Notes under the pieces: model-generated | What the model was told of the DNA's origin: nothing | Seen by the model: only the letters and a program-made list of their open reading frames with translations | The model's database searches: none | Program-made: the position numbers and the translations under genes | Shown: one piece after another, positions 44,692 to 53,253 of the stretch | How the letters are laid out: each line of letters begins with the position of its first letter | Position numbering within the stretch: position 1 is the stretch's first letter | Origin: Kordia jejudonensis | GTDB lineage: Bacteria > Bacteroidota > Bacteroidia > Flavobacteriales > Flavobacteriaceae | Length of the DNA stretch: 64,000 bases | NCBI RefSeq assembly: GCF_001005315.1 | Contig: NZ_LBMG01000008.1 | Location: 62,001-126,000, forward strand | Reading direction: 5' to 3'

Positions 44692-45588
44692 ATGGAGTGT
44701 GTAAAAACAAAGTTTAGTATTAAAGACTTAGAAAACCTCTCAGGTGTTAAGGCGCATACAATTCGTATTTGGGAAAAACGATACAACTTATTAGCCCCTG
44801 AAAGAACTGATACAAATATAAGAACTTACGATATTCAAAGCTTGCAAAAGCTACTAAATATAACCCTACTTTACAAAAATGGGTATAAAATATCTAAGAT
44901 CGCCGAAATACCGGAAGACAAAATTCATATTTTAGTTAGAGAGATTGCTACCGAGAAAAATATGCATAATCAAGCTTTAAATTCTTTTAAGCTTTCTATG
45001 TTAAATTTTGATTACAGTTTATTCTACAATACATATAATAAGTTGTTGGCTGAGCAATCATTTAGAGAGATATTTTTTGACACGTTTATTCCTTTATTGA
45101 ACGAATTAGGTGTATTGTGGCATACAAACACCATAAATCCTGCACATGAACACTTCATTTCCAGCTTAGTAAAACAAAAAATTATACTAAATACGGAAAG
45201 AATTCAAACTTTAGAAAAGTCAAATAAATCAAAAACGTTTGTACTGTTTTTACCTGAAAACGAGATTCATGAAATTGGATTGTTATACCTAAATTATGAA
45301 TTACAACTCAAAGGATATCACACTATATATCTTGGACAAACAATTCCTATTGATAGCTTAACAAATATTCACAATTTCTTTCCAGAATTGCATTTTATTT
45401 CTTATTTTACGGTCACGCCACCTGATGATAAGGTTGAAGGATACATAGAAGAGTTTAGTGAAAAAATTGGTTTGGATACACATCATTTATGGCTTCTTGG
45501 TTACCAAGCTAGAAATGTTAAAAACAAGGAGAATCACAAAAACTTGAAAATCTTTAAATCGATTCAAAATTTAGTTAAAGAAATCTAA
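44692..45588 (+). CDS. MerR-type regulator with cobalamin-binding domain (CarH-like photoreceptor)
   Basis: A 298-residue protein. The N-terminal MerR HTH (FSIKDLENLSGVKAHTIRIW, EKRYNLLAPERTDTNIRTYD) is followed by a four-helix cap. The cap contains W143-x9-E153-H154 (LWHTNTINPAHEHFIS), the exact W-x9-EH motif of CarH photoreceptors that contacts adenosylcobalamin. The Rossmann-like B12 domain has ENEIHEIGLL, an ExHxxG motif whose His193 would be the lower cobalt ligand. CarH proteins repress carotenoid genes in the dark and release DNA when light breaks the Co-C bond. Here crtI follows 45 nt downstream. A -7 box TATTTTTG (44655-44662) lies upstream. Light function is inferred from motifs and context. 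Confidence 0.9.
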   Translation: MECVKTKFSIKDLENLSGVKAHTIRIWEKRYNLLAPERTDTNIRTYDIQSLQKLLNITLLYKNGYKISKIAEIPEDKIHILVREIATEKNMHNQALNSFKLSMLNFDYSLFYNTYNKLLAEQSFREIFFDTFIPLLNELGVLWHTNTINPAHEHFISSLVKQKIILNTERIQTLEKSNKSKTFVLFLPENEIHEIGLLYLNYELQLKGYHTIYLGQTIPIDSLTNIHNFFPELHFISYFTVTPPDDKVEGYIEEFSEKIGLDTHHLWLLGYQARNVKNKENHKNLKIFKSIQNLVKEI

Positions 45589-45601
45589 AATTGTATTCAT
45601 T

Positions 45602-45632
45602 TTTGTTTAACTTTTTACTACATTTGTTAAAC
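45602..45632 (+). promoter_or_regulatory. Direct repeat and -7 box in front of crtI, candidate regulator site
   Basis: TTTGTTTAAC (45602-45611) and TTTGTTAAAC (45623-45632) are 21 bp apart, two helical turns, the spacing expected for repeat binding by MerR/CarH-type tetramers. TACATTTG (45619-45626), a match to the Bacteroidota -7 box, overlaps the second repeat, so a bound repressor would block the promoter. The crtI ATG is at 45634. No proven motif for this regulator is available for comparison. Confidence 0.55.
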
Positions 45633-45633
45633 A

Positions 45634-47121
45634 ATGAAATCAAAAATTATAATTATAGGTTCTGGATTTTCCTCACTATCTGCTTCAAGCTATTTGGCTA
45701 AAGCTGGATATGATGTGACAATTCTAGAAAAGAATACGACTGTTGGAGGACGCGCACGTCAACTCAAAAAAGAAGGTTTTACGTTTGATATCGGACCTTC
45801 TTGGTACTGGATGCCTGACGTATTTGAGCGTTTCTTCAATGACTTCGACACCAAAACTTCAGATTTTTATCATTTAGACAAATTGAATCCTGCATATCAA
45901 GTATATTTTGGTAAGGAAGATACTATTTGTATTGAAGATACTTTAGAAAAAATCTGTGCCGCTTTTGAGCAAGAAGAAAAAGGCAGCAGTGCAAAACTCC
46001 GAAAATTTATTGCAAACGCAGAAGAAAACTATAATGTTGCCATTAAAGATTTGGTATACAAACCTGGTGTTTCTCCGTTAGAATTGGTCAATGCAAAAAC
46101 TGTTACCAAATTAGGTCAGTTTCTTAGCAACATTAAACGTGATGTTCGAAAAGAATTTAAAAATGACCGATTGATAAAAATCTTAGAATTTCCAGTATTG
46201 TTTTTAGGTGCAAAACCAAGCGATACTCCTTCTTTTTACAGTTTTATGAACTATGCCGATTTCGGACTAGGCACTTGGCATCCAAATGGAGGAATGTACA
46301 GCGTAATATTGGCAATGCAGAAGTTAGCACAACAGTTAGGTGTAACGATCAAAACAGATCAAAACGTACAAGAAATTAAAGTTGACAATTCGGTAGCGAC
46401 GAAAGTCATAACACAACAAGATGAATTTGAAGCTGACATTGTATTATCTGGCGCAGATTATCATCATTCGGAAACGCTATTGGCTCCAAAATACCGTCAA
46501 TATTCAGAAAATTACTGGGAAAAGAAAACATTTGCACCTTCTTCCCTATTATTTTATGTAGGATTTGATAAAAAGTTGCAAAATGTTTCGCATCACACTC
46601 TATTTTTCGATGTAGATTTTGATGCACATGCGCACGTTATTTATGATCAAGCAGCTTGGCCAAAAGAACCTTTATTTTATGCAAACTTTCCGTCCATGAC
46701 AGATGCTACAATGGCGCCAGAAGGAAAAGAAGCTGGTTTCTTTTTAATTCCAATTGCGCCAGGTTTAGAAGATACACAAGCGCTTCGCGATCAGTATTTT
46801 GACATTATAATGAACAGATTTCAGGAAATTACACAACAAAATATCTCAAATCATATTATATTTAAAGAATCTTTTTGTGTGAATGATTTCATAAAAGAAT
46901 ACAATTCATACAAAGGAAATGCATATGGAATGGCAAATACGTTGCTTCAAACTGCATTTTTAAGACCCAAATTGAAAAGTAAAAAAGTATCAAATCTTTA
47001 TTTTACTGGACAATTAACCGTTCCTGGACCTGGCGTTCCACCAGCGTTAATTTCTGGGAAATTGGTAGCCGAATTAATTACCAAACACCAACCAAATACT
47101 CATCATGAAAGCACTATTTGA
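45634..47121 (+). CDS. crtI: Phytoene desaturase
   Basis: A 495-residue FAD-dependent membrane-associated enzyme converting phytoene to lycopene. The N-terminal FAD fold IIIGSGFSSLSASSYLAKAG, TILEKNTTVGGRARQLKKEG and FDIGPSWYWMPDVFERFF are CrtI signatures; the C-terminal FTGQLTVPGPGVPPALISGK is the family's closing motif. Length is normal. It overlaps crtB by 17 nt and follows the CarH-like regulator, so it belongs to a crt operon with the order regulator-crtI-crtB-crtZ. Confidence 0.96.
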   Translation: MKSKIIIIGSGFSSLSASSYLAKAGYDVTILEKNTTVGGRARQLKKEGFTFDIGPSWYWMPDVFERFFNDFDTKTSDFYHLDKLNPAYQVYFGKEDTICIEDTLEKICAAFEQEEKGSSAKLRKFIANAEENYNVAIKDLVYKPGVSPLELVNAKTVTKLGQFLSNIKRDVRKEFKNDRLIKILEFPVLFLGAKPSDTPSFYSFMNYADFGLGTWHPNGGMYSVILAMQKLAQQLGVTIKTDQNVQEIKVDNSVATKVITQQDEFEADIVLSGADYHHSETLLAPKYRQYSENYWEKKTFAPSSLLFYVGFDKKLQNVSHHTLFFDVDFDAHAHVIYDQAAWPKEPLFYANFPSMTDATMAPEGKEAGFFLIPIAPGLEDTQALRDQYFDIIMNRFQEITQQNISNHIIFKESFCVNDFIKEYNSYKGNAYGMANTLLQTAFLRPKLKSKKVSNLYFTGQLTVPGPGVPPALISGKLVAELITKHQPNTHHESTI

Positions 47122-47944
47122 TTCTGTTTCATATCAGTGTAGCACCACCGTTACAAAGTCGTACAGTACGTCATTTGCTCTGGCTACAAAAATGTTATCA
47201 CCATCTATTCGTCAAGATATTTACAATATTTATGGATTTGTCCGTTTTGCCGATGAAATTGTAGATTCTTTTCATGAGTTCGACAAAAAATTCTTGTTAG
47301 ACAAATTTCAAGATGATTTAGATTGTGCGCTGGAAAATAAAATTAGCTTGAATCCTATTTTAAATTCTTTTCAGCATACGGTTTTAAAATATGACATTCC
47401 AAAACACTTAATTGATGCTTTTATGAAAAGTATGCGTCAAGATTTGGATAAAAAAGTATACTTAACAAAAGAAGAGTACAACGAATACATTTATGGTTCG
47501 GCTGATGTAGTTGGTTTAATGTGTTTAAAAGTCTTTGTAAAAGGAGATGAAACAAAGTATGAAGAATTGAAATCTTCGGCAATGTCACTCGGTTCAGCAT
47601 TTCAAAAAGTGAACTTCTTGCGTGATTTAAAAGCTGATTTTGAAGATTTAGATCGTACGTATTTCCCTGATGCAGATTTAAAAAACTTAGACGAAGCATC
47701 AAAACAGAAAATTATTGCAGAAATAGAACACGATTTCAAATTAGGTTTAGAAGGTATTGCAAAATTACCTATTGAAGCCAAATTTGGGGTCTTTACAGCA
47801 TATAAATATTATTTCAAATTATTGAAAAAGCTAAAAAGAACGCCTTCTATGAAGATAAAAAATGCACGAATTCGCATTCCAAATTATCAAAAAATGGCGT
47901 TATTAGCAAAATCATACGTTAATTATCAACTCAATCTTATATAA
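47105..47944 (+). CDS. crtB: Phytoene synthase
   Basis: A 279-residue enzyme joining two GGPP to phytoene. SYSTSFALATKMLSPSIRQD and IYGFVRFADEIVDSFHEFDK contain the first Asp-rich motif (DEIVD); FQKVNFLRDLKADFEDLDRT contains the second (RDLKADFEDLD). YCYxAGxVG-like IYGSADVVGLMCLKVF is present. Length is normal for CrtB. Overlap with crtI by 17 nt indicates translational coupling; crtZ follows 9 nt after the stop. Confidence 0.95.
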   Translation: MKALFDSVSYQCSTTVTKSYSTSFALATKMLSPSIRQDIYNIYGFVRFADEIVDSFHEFDKKFLLDKFQDDLDCALENKISLNPILNSFQHTVLKYDIPKHLIDAFMKSMRQDLDKKVYLTKEEYNEYIYGSADVVGLMCLKVFVKGDETKYEELKSSAMSLGSAFQKVNFLRDLKADFEDLDRTYFPDADLKNLDEASKQKIIAEIEHDFKLGLEGIAKLPIEAKFGVFTAYKYYFKLLKKLKRTPSMKIKNARIRIPNYQKMALLAKSYVNYQLNLI

Positions 47945-47953
47945 ATAAAAACA

Positions 47954-48406
47954 ATGACAACGTTACTTTGGATCGCAGTATTTTTAGGAACATTTTGTAT
48001 TATGGAATTTATGGCGTGGGCAACGCACAAATATGTAATGCATGGTTTTTTGTGGTCACTTCACAAAGATCATCATCATAAAGATCATGATTCATGGTTT
48101 GAACGTAATGACGCATTCTTTATCTTCTATGCAGTCGTAAGTATTGGTTGTTTTGTATTGTGGAAGTTTGAAATTTTCTGGGCTGGATTGCCTATTGGTG
48201 TTGGAATTTTCGCTTACGGACTCGCCTATTTTATTGTGCATGATATTTTTATTCATCAACGGTTTAAAATGTTCCGAAAAGCAGACAATTGGTATGCAAA
48301 AGGAATTCGTAGAGCACATAAAATTCATCACAAACACTTAGGAAAAGAAGACGGCGAATGTTTTGGAATGCTTTGGGTTCCAATGAAATACTTTAAACGA
48401 AAGTAA
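47954..48406 (+). CDS. crtZ: Beta-carotene hydroxylase
   Basis: A 150-residue di-iron membrane hydroxylase adding 3-OH groups to beta-carotene to give zeaxanthin. It has the expected His clusters: ATHKYVMHGFLWSLHKDHHH, KDHDSW and IHQRF, then RRAHKIHHKHLGKEDGECFG. Hydrophobic segments lie near 4-24 and 55-90. It is the last gene of the crtI-crtB-crtZ operon. crtY lies elsewhere in the window (25116-26258), completing the pathway to zeaxanthin. Confidence 0.94.
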   Translation: MTTLLWIAVFLGTFCIMEFMAWATHKYVMHGFLWSLHKDHHHKDHDSWFERNDAFFIFYAVVSIGCFVLWKFEIFWAGLPIGVGIFAYGLAYFIVHDIFIHQRFKMFRKADNWYAKGIRRAHKIHHKHLGKEDGECFGMLWVPMKYFKRK

Positions 48407-48453
48407 ATACATTTTTTGTAGTATATTCCGTTTTTCTGACATCACAACAAAGT

Positions 48454-48627
48454 TTAAGTAAGGATATTTGTGTTTAGAAAATATTTGAAAATTTGATTGA
48501 GTTCATTTTCAAGATTATTTTTCCAACTTTTCATCCATTTATTATCTGCAAATCCACTTCCAGAATTATATGAATCTTTGTCAATGTAATAAATAATTAC
48601 AGTTGGTTTGGTACTATTGACCTTCAT
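48454..48627 (-). CDS. Small ORF, function unknown
   Basis: A 57-codon ORF (MKVNSTKPTVIIYYIDKDSY ... MKSWKNNLENELNQIFKYFL) in the gap after crtZ. Composition is protein-like and the strand agrees with the next three genes, but no family, signal or strong ribosome-binding site is visible. It may be the tail of a decayed gene. Confidence 0.3.
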   Translation of the reverse strand: MKVNSTKPTVIIYYIDKDSYNSGSGFADNKWMKSWKNNLENELNQIFKYFLNTNILT

Positions 48628-48666
48628 ATTTGTTGACTATTCATGTAAACTGGTATCAATTCCGAT

Positions 48667-49065
48667 TTATCTAATCCGCTTGTAAATAGTACCTCTTTTC
48701 AATTTCTTATTTTTATTTAGATAGAAGAAAATCAATCGTTTATCATTAAATTTCACAGTCCAGTTAAAGTCAGTTTTGTTTCCATTCCTATATTGAGTTA
48801 AGATATAATATTTACCATTTAGAGTAATTTTCCCTTTACTAATTGTAGGTTCTTGTTCTTTATAGCTTTTCCATTCCTTTTTACGATTAACATCCCAACT
48901 TTTCCAAGTGAAAGTAGCATCAGAATGTATTGTTATTTCAGTTACTGCATATGAGTAGATCGTACTATAATTATGGTTGTGACTTAAATAAGTTCGGTCA
49001 GAATTTTGTCCAAAAGTATTCAGCGAAATTAGAGTTAGTAATAAAGTAAGAAAAATGTTTTTCAA
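48667..49065 (-). CDS. Small secreted protein, function unknown
   Basis: A 132-residue protein with a signal peptide (KNIFLTLLLTLISLNTFGQ). The mature part is beta-rich with basic C-terminus (KNKKLKRGTIYKRIR) and has no recognised family. The only plausible start is TTG at 49063-49065, directly before the signal peptide; no in-frame ATG precedes it. Confidence 0.55.
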   Translation of the reverse strand: MKNIFLTLLLTLISLNTFGQNSDRTYLSHNHNYSTIYSYAVTEITIHSDATFTWKSWDVNRKKEWKSYKEQEPTISKGKITLNGKYYILTQYRNGNKTDFNWTVKFNDKRLIFFYLNKNKKLKRGTIYKRIR

Positions 49066-49159
49066 TTCGGTTCTGTTTTTTTCAGCTTGTGCGCAACGTT
49101 CAGCGTATGAAGTATCACACTAAGACTTGAATTGCCATATTTTACATACGTTTCTATTT

Positions 49160-49636
49160 CTAGTTTTTTTTCCACTCAAAGTCTAATACATCACGCAATC
49201 GATTCAGACTATCTTTTGATAAAAATTTAAAAGCAAGTCCTATGAAGATATATCTAATCATTAAAATTTGAACTATCATCACTAAAATCAGAATTGATGA
49301 AAATTCTTGAGGTTTAGTCAAAATCATCGCAATCATTCCGATTACTGGAAAGCACATAAAAACACTCAATAAGATTCTAAATACTTTATGAATTTCTACT
49401 TTCACATTTCCACTATCAGCGTTAATTTTCCCTGTCATCACACAAAAAGCTCCTTTTCCGATTGCTGAAGAGATTATTTTAAATTCATTTTCGTTTATCA
49501 TTCCGCGGAAAGATTTATCGGTATATTGAGAAGTCAAATTTTTAGACTTTTCCGTTCTCCGATGCAATCGATTCAGCGTTTCTGCTTGGTCATCAATTAG
49601 TTTAAATTCTTTTTCTATGGTTGGGAAAATTTTCAT
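49160..49636 (-). CDS. Membrane protein, function unknown
   Basis: A 158-residue protein. A polar N-terminal half (FRGMINENEFKIISSAIGKG, FCVMTGKI) is followed by two hydrophobic segments (about 85-107 and 113-137). No family recognised. It belongs to a run of small minus-strand hypotheticals with gaps near 100 nt. Confidence 0.6.
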   Translation of the reverse strand: MKIFPTIEKEFKLIDDQAETLNRLHRRTEKSKNLTSQYTDKSFRGMINENEFKIISSAIGKGAFCVMTGKINADSGNVKVEIHKVFRILLSVFMCFPVIGMIAMILTKPQEFSSILILVMIVQILMIRYIFIGLAFKFLSKDSLNRLRDVLDFEWKKN

Positions 49637-49734
49637 AAGCTGTGGCTATTGTACTTTTACTGAATTTTCACTTAAAAATCTGAAAATCAATTCTTTTTAT
49701 ATAAAATTCCAAAGTTATGTATAGCGTTGTTGAT

Positions 49735-50304
49735 TTAGTTAAAAGTAGATGCTAATATACTTTTATCAATTAATTTTCTTTTTTCACTGTCGCTTGATAA
49801 AATAATTATTTCCAATTGTTTTTTACCAAACATCCTACTATAAACGGTATAGTCATAATTAGTTCCGTTATCGTTTAGTGTTTTCAGATTGAACATTTTA
49901 AACTCTAGTCCATCAATAATTTCAGTACCGACATTTTTTTCAATTTTTGTGTTTGGTCTCTCTTTGGTAAATGCTTTCAAAACAATTTCATTTGATTTAT
50001 TGAATTGTTCTAAAAAATCCTGTTCTGAATTCAATTCTGAGAATTGTGCGTTCATGGAATTGTATTTACCATTATTGAAGTGGAATAAATTCTGTGCAAC
50101 TATATTGACTTTTGTGTTAGGATAAGCAGATTCTATCATTTTCACACCTTTCTTTTGAGATTCCATTCGTGTTTTTGATGGTACATCTTTAAAATTTGCT
50201 GGAATATGTAAAGTCCATTCAAATTCTTCAATGTAGACTTTCTTTTCAGATTCAGCACATCCAAATGTCAAAACTAACACCATTAAGCATAAAATATTTC
50301 TCAT
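49735..50304 (-). CDS. Small lipoprotein, function unknown
   Basis: A 189-residue lipoprotein (MRNILCLMVLVLTFGC, Cys16). The mature part starts with FEWTLHIPANFKDV and ends IIILSSDSEKRKLIDKSILA, with a pattern (short beta strands plus a C-terminal S.L.S.F element) seen in many small flavobacterial lipoproteins of unknown role. Not recognised further. Confidence 0.62.
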   Translation of the reverse strand: MRNILCLMVLVLTFGCAESEKKVYIEEFEWTLHIPANFKDVPSKTRMESQKKGVKMIESAYPNTKVNIVAQNLFHFNNGKYNSMNAQFSELNSEQDFLEQFNKSNEIVLKAFTKERPNTKIEKNVGTEIIDGLEFKMFNLKTLNDNGTNYDYTVYSRMFGKKQLEIIILSSDSEKRKLIDKSILASTFN

Positions 50305-50501
50305 AGATTATAGATAGCAGATTGATTGAGTTGTTATAATACATACAAGATATTTATGTATGATTTCGTTATGTATTTATAGGACTAAAGTAATAAATAA
50401 AAACAAATAGGTTTTCATAAATAAGCTAAAAATAACTCTTGATTTTACACGGAGTTGGCTAATCATTTTTTTTATAAAATTTATGATATTTCGTTTAAAT
50501 C

Positions 50502-50768
50502 TTATCTACCTATAATCGCCATTATTTCTACAACATTGTCATTTATTTTGAAGAAAATACTATCAACACTATAAACACAACGTCTGTAACCTTTCTTTAT
50601 ATAATCTACTGACTCAAAAGAAAAAGGTCGTTCCGCAATACTATCAAAATATTCAAAAAACGATTCAAAATATTTATCTGCTTGAGCTGTGCCAAATTTT
50701 TCAGTTCCATAGCGATGAATTCGAATCAAGTCGTTTTTAGCTTCGTTGCTTAATCTATAATTCGCCAT
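50502..50768 (-). CDS. parE: ParE-family toxin
   Basis: An 88-residue RelE/ParE-type toxin (YRLSNEAKNDLIRIHRYGTE, FGTAQADKYFESFFEYFDSI, YKKGYRR-like VDYIKKGYRRCVYSVDSIFF, VVEIMAIIGR). The pattern fits the ParE branch (gyrase poison). It overlaps the antitoxin gene by 14 nt, so translation is coupled. A second, unrelated pair lies at 32449-32972. Confidence 0.87.
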   Translation of the reverse strand: MANYRLSNEAKNDLIRIHRYGTEKFGTAQADKYFESFFEYFDSIAERPFSFESVDYIKKGYRRCVYSVDSIFFKINDNVVEIMAIIGR

Positions 50769-51000
50769 TGAGCAAAGACTTTGACTGCGCTAAAATTTCA
50801 TCTTTACGATCGTTGGTAAATCCGCTTTTTTCAGCCTTTTCTAGTTTAGTCCGAATCCAGTCAACTTGAGCTTGTTGTTTTCGAGCTTGCCTGACTAAGT
50901 CATTTATGAGTTCACTTTTACTTGAATATTCATTGCTGTCTACTTGCGTTTTAAGCCACTCATCATTTGGTTTTGTAAAAGATATGCTTTGCCTTGCCAT
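50755..51000 (-). CDS. parD: ParD-like antitoxin
   Basis: I choose the ATG at 50998-51000, which starts MARQSISFTKPNDEWLKTQV; the upstream extension is Cys-rich and unlike the family. The protein is 81 residues with a ribbon-helix-helix (RQSISFTKPNDEWL, SKSELINDLVRQARKQQ) that should bind the operon's promoter, and a C-terminal toxin-neutralising helix. It overlaps the ParE-like gene by 14 nt. Confidence 0.87.
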   Translation of the reverse strand: MARQSISFTKPNDEWLKTQVDSNEYSSKSELINDLVRQARKQQAQVDWIRTKLEKAEKSGFTNDRKDEILAQSKSLLNGEL

Positions 51001-51291
51001 AATTTCATGATTTGGTGTAAAAATACACCAAAATTGCATCGTTTCAAAATTGTGTCAATATGCATAGCATAAGAATTACTTTTATTTCTATTATAACGAA
51101 ACCTTAATTCACTAAAAATAATTTAGTTACAAAATTAAAAATACATTTTGATTGAAAATACGTAGCAAAGTTATCGAGGTACAAATAAGGACTTTTATGA
51201 TTTACTTTACGCTTTAATAATTCTGAACTAAAAACCATAACTATACAGTAGAAAAGAAGAAAAATAGTTCCTGCGCTTTACACAACTATAC

Positions 51292-51870
51292 TTACTCTGC
51301 AAGCGTAAACGCTAACAACTCATCTATTTGATTCCGTACATTTTGGCTATTCCAATTTCCTGCGCCAATTTCCTTCATCACAATTTTTCCTTGATCGTCA
51401 ATTAAAAACGTAGCAGGAATACTTTTTGAATACAACTCGTTTGGCGCTTTTTCAGAAGTATAATACACGGGCAAATCATACGTATTCTTAGTGAGATATG
51501 TACGTACATTTTCAGCAGTATCATTGGCTACAAACACAAAACTGATTTTATCTTTGTAGTCTGTGTACAACATGTTCAAATTGGGCATTTCTGCAATACA
51601 TGGCGGACACCAAGTTGCCCAAAAGTTGATTAAAACGACTTTTCCTTCCATTTCCTGAAAGTTTACTGATTTTCCGTTGCTGTCTATCAAATTCCAGTTA
51701 AAATCGCTAATAGTAACTCTATTTTCTTCTGCAATACTTGATGGATTGGAAACAGCAATGTACACTCTCATAAGCTGAACTTTTACAAAAGTACCAACTG
51801 GAGTAAAAAGCAAGATTGCTATTGCCGAAAAGAAGATAATATTATTTCTTAGTTTTTTTGTGAAGTTCAT
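51292..51870 (-). CDS. TlpA-type thiol-disulfide oxidoreductase
   Basis: A 192-residue membrane-anchored thioredoxin-like protein facing the periplasm. One N-terminal hydrophobic segment (about 10-27), then the thioredoxin fold with FWATWCPPCIAEMP (C88-PP-C91). VFVANDTAENVRTYLTK and ATFLIDDQGKIVMKEIG (cis-Pro region) complete it. It reduces or oxidises disulfides of extracytoplasmic partners; the specific partner is not shown. Confidence 0.9.
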   Translation of the reverse strand: MNFTKKLRNNIIFFSAIAILLFTPVGTFVKVQLMRVYIAVSNPSSIAEENRVTISDFNWNLIDSNGKSVNFQEMEGKVVLINFWATWCPPCIAEMPNLNMLYTDYKDKISFVFVANDTAENVRTYLTKNTYDLPVYYTSEKAPNELYSKSIPATFLIDDQGKIVMKEIGAGNWNSQNVRNQIDELLAFTLAE

Positions 51871-51935
51871 GTAATGTAGTTTGTGAGTTTAATTTAAAGA
51901 TTTACAGATAGAACTACGATAAAATTTCAAAAAAA

Positions 51936-51988
51936 TCAATCTTTCAATCCTTCAATCTTTTAATCTTTTAATCCTTCAATCTTTTAAT
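51936..51988. repeat. Short imperfect tandem repeat
   Basis: Several units of the type (T)CAATC(C/T)TT, TTAATCTTTTAATC and CAATCTTTTAAT follow each other in an intergenic stretch. A low-complexity repeat, not obviously functional. Confidence 0.6.
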
Positions 51989-51998
51989 GACAAACAAA

Positions 51999-52028
51999 AA
52001 ACACGCTACCAACATTGATAACGTGTTT
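51999..52028 (-). terminator. Terminator of the 52056 lipoprotein gene
   Basis: AAACACG and CGTGTTT form a 7-bp stem with a 16-nt partly pairing interior, followed on the minus strand by TTTTTTGTTTG. It lies 27 nt after the stop. Confidence 0.7.
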
Positions 52029-52055
52029 CAAAATTAACGATAATAATCATAAAGA

Positions 52056-52949
52056 TTATCGCACAATCGTTCCAGTAGGGAATGACGAAGCATTTAAATT
52101 AAAATTATTCGTCGCTGGCGCTGTGTCGTTTCCAGCAGTTCCTACTAGGGGCTTTAGTAGAAATGGTGCTGGACTGTTGTCAGGACTTGGTTCTACAGAG
52201 ATAACTACGGTACGTCCGCGTACATCTAGTGGGAATGTAAAACCTGCTGGTGCGTTGCGGAAAAAGTCTTCACCTGGAACTGGAGGTCCAACCGTATTTT
52301 CTGCGCCGCTAAAGTCGTTAAATTCATCAACAGCTCCGAATGTTGTAAAAGTTCCAGTAGTTAACGGACCTACGCCATCTACTACTACCCAACCTTCATA
52401 TTTCCATCCGTCTGCTAAAGGAGGTAAGTTCAAGCCTGAAGTTGGCGGCATTCCTGGTGTTCCGTACCAAACTCCATATTGATCGTTTCCGTTGTTTCCT
52501 GATCCTGCTAATTCATCTGTAGGTGTTCTTAAAAAGAATACTCCGGAAGCGTTGTCAAAGTTTCCACTACTTGTTACTGGATCTAATCCTACGGCTGCAG
52601 TGTTTCCTGAGAAATCGCCTGCTAATAATTTTGTGGCTGCTGGTGCTGGATCTGGATCAACCGTTGGCTCTATTGAAAGTACAAATGTTGTTGCCGCCGC
52701 TAATTGATCTGAGTTTACTGAAAAAGAAGTTCTCGATAAAGCTCCTGCATCATTTACCGTAAATGTTCCTGTGGAAACTGGACTTCCATTTACAATAATC
52801 CATCCTTCATATACGAAGTCTGCACCTAAGTTTTCTAAACCATTTAGGTTTACATCTAAATTTGATATTGCTACTGTAGCATCATCATCACTACTACACG
52901 AGATTGCGAAAAATCCTAACGCTAATCCCAAAAACATTTTTTTTATCAT
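52056..52949 (-). CDS. Lipoprotein with two RskA-like (anti-sigma C-terminal) domains
   Basis: The ATG at 52947-52949 is chosen because it opens a lipoprotein signal (ALGFFAISCSSDDD, Cys18), giving 297 residues. Two tandem domains begin YEGWIIVNGSPVSTGTFTVND and YEGWVVVDGVGPLTTGTFTT. Each ends in a line like VLSIEPTVDPDPAPAATKLL or VISVEPSPDNSPAPFLLKPL followed by an AGxxxxNxA segment. This resembles the extracytoplasmic domain of RskA-type anti-sigma factors, but there is no cytoplasmic sigma-binding domain, so calling it an anti-sigma factor would be wrong. Surface/periplasmic role unknown. Confidence 0.75.
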   Translation of the reverse strand: MIKKMFLGLALGFFAISCSSDDDATVAISNLDVNLNGLENLGADFVYEGWIIVNGSPVSTGTFTVNDAGALSRTSFSVNSDQLAAATTFVLSIEPTVDPDPAPAATKLLAGDFSGNTAAVGLDPVTSSGNFDNASGVFFLRTPTDELAGSGNNGNDQYGVWYGTPGMPPTSGLNLPPLADGWKYEGWVVVDGVGPLTTGTFTTFGAVDEFNDFSGAENTVGPPVPGEDFFRNAPAGFTFPLDVRGRTVVISVEPSPDNSPAPFLLKPLVGTAGNDTAPATNNFNLNASSFPTGTIVR

Positions 52950-53160
52950 TGCGAATATTTTTTTATGATTACAGTACAAATGTATGTTGCTAAAATCACG
53001 TAAAATGTTAGCTAGCTAACACTTCTTTAAAAAAATCACTTTTTGCTAAAAAAATGTTCAAAAAAAACACACTCCTTAATGATACTATTTTTTTTGATTC
53101 AAAAACCTACATATCAAAATATTAAACACAATTATTTAACTAATTAGATTAATAAAAATA

Positions 53161-53204
53161 AAGCATCCAAAACTGTCATGCTGTCATGTTAGTTTTGGAT
53201 GCTT
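53161..53204 (-). terminator. Terminator of the Crp/Fnr gene
   Basis: AAGCATCCAAAACT and AGTTTTGGATGCTT form a 14-bp stem around a loop with two GTCATG repeats, followed by T-runs on both strands. It lies 49 nt after the regulator's stop. Confidence 0.92.
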
Positions 53205-53253
53205 TTTTGCGCTAAAAATAGCGTCTTTGTGTATATTTTAAATGTATTATTTT

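Noticed and set aside
52056-52949. Calling this an anti-sigma factor
   Set aside because: Only RskA-like outer domains are present. There is no transmembrane segment joined to a cytoplasmic sigma-binding domain, and no sigma-factor gene nearby.
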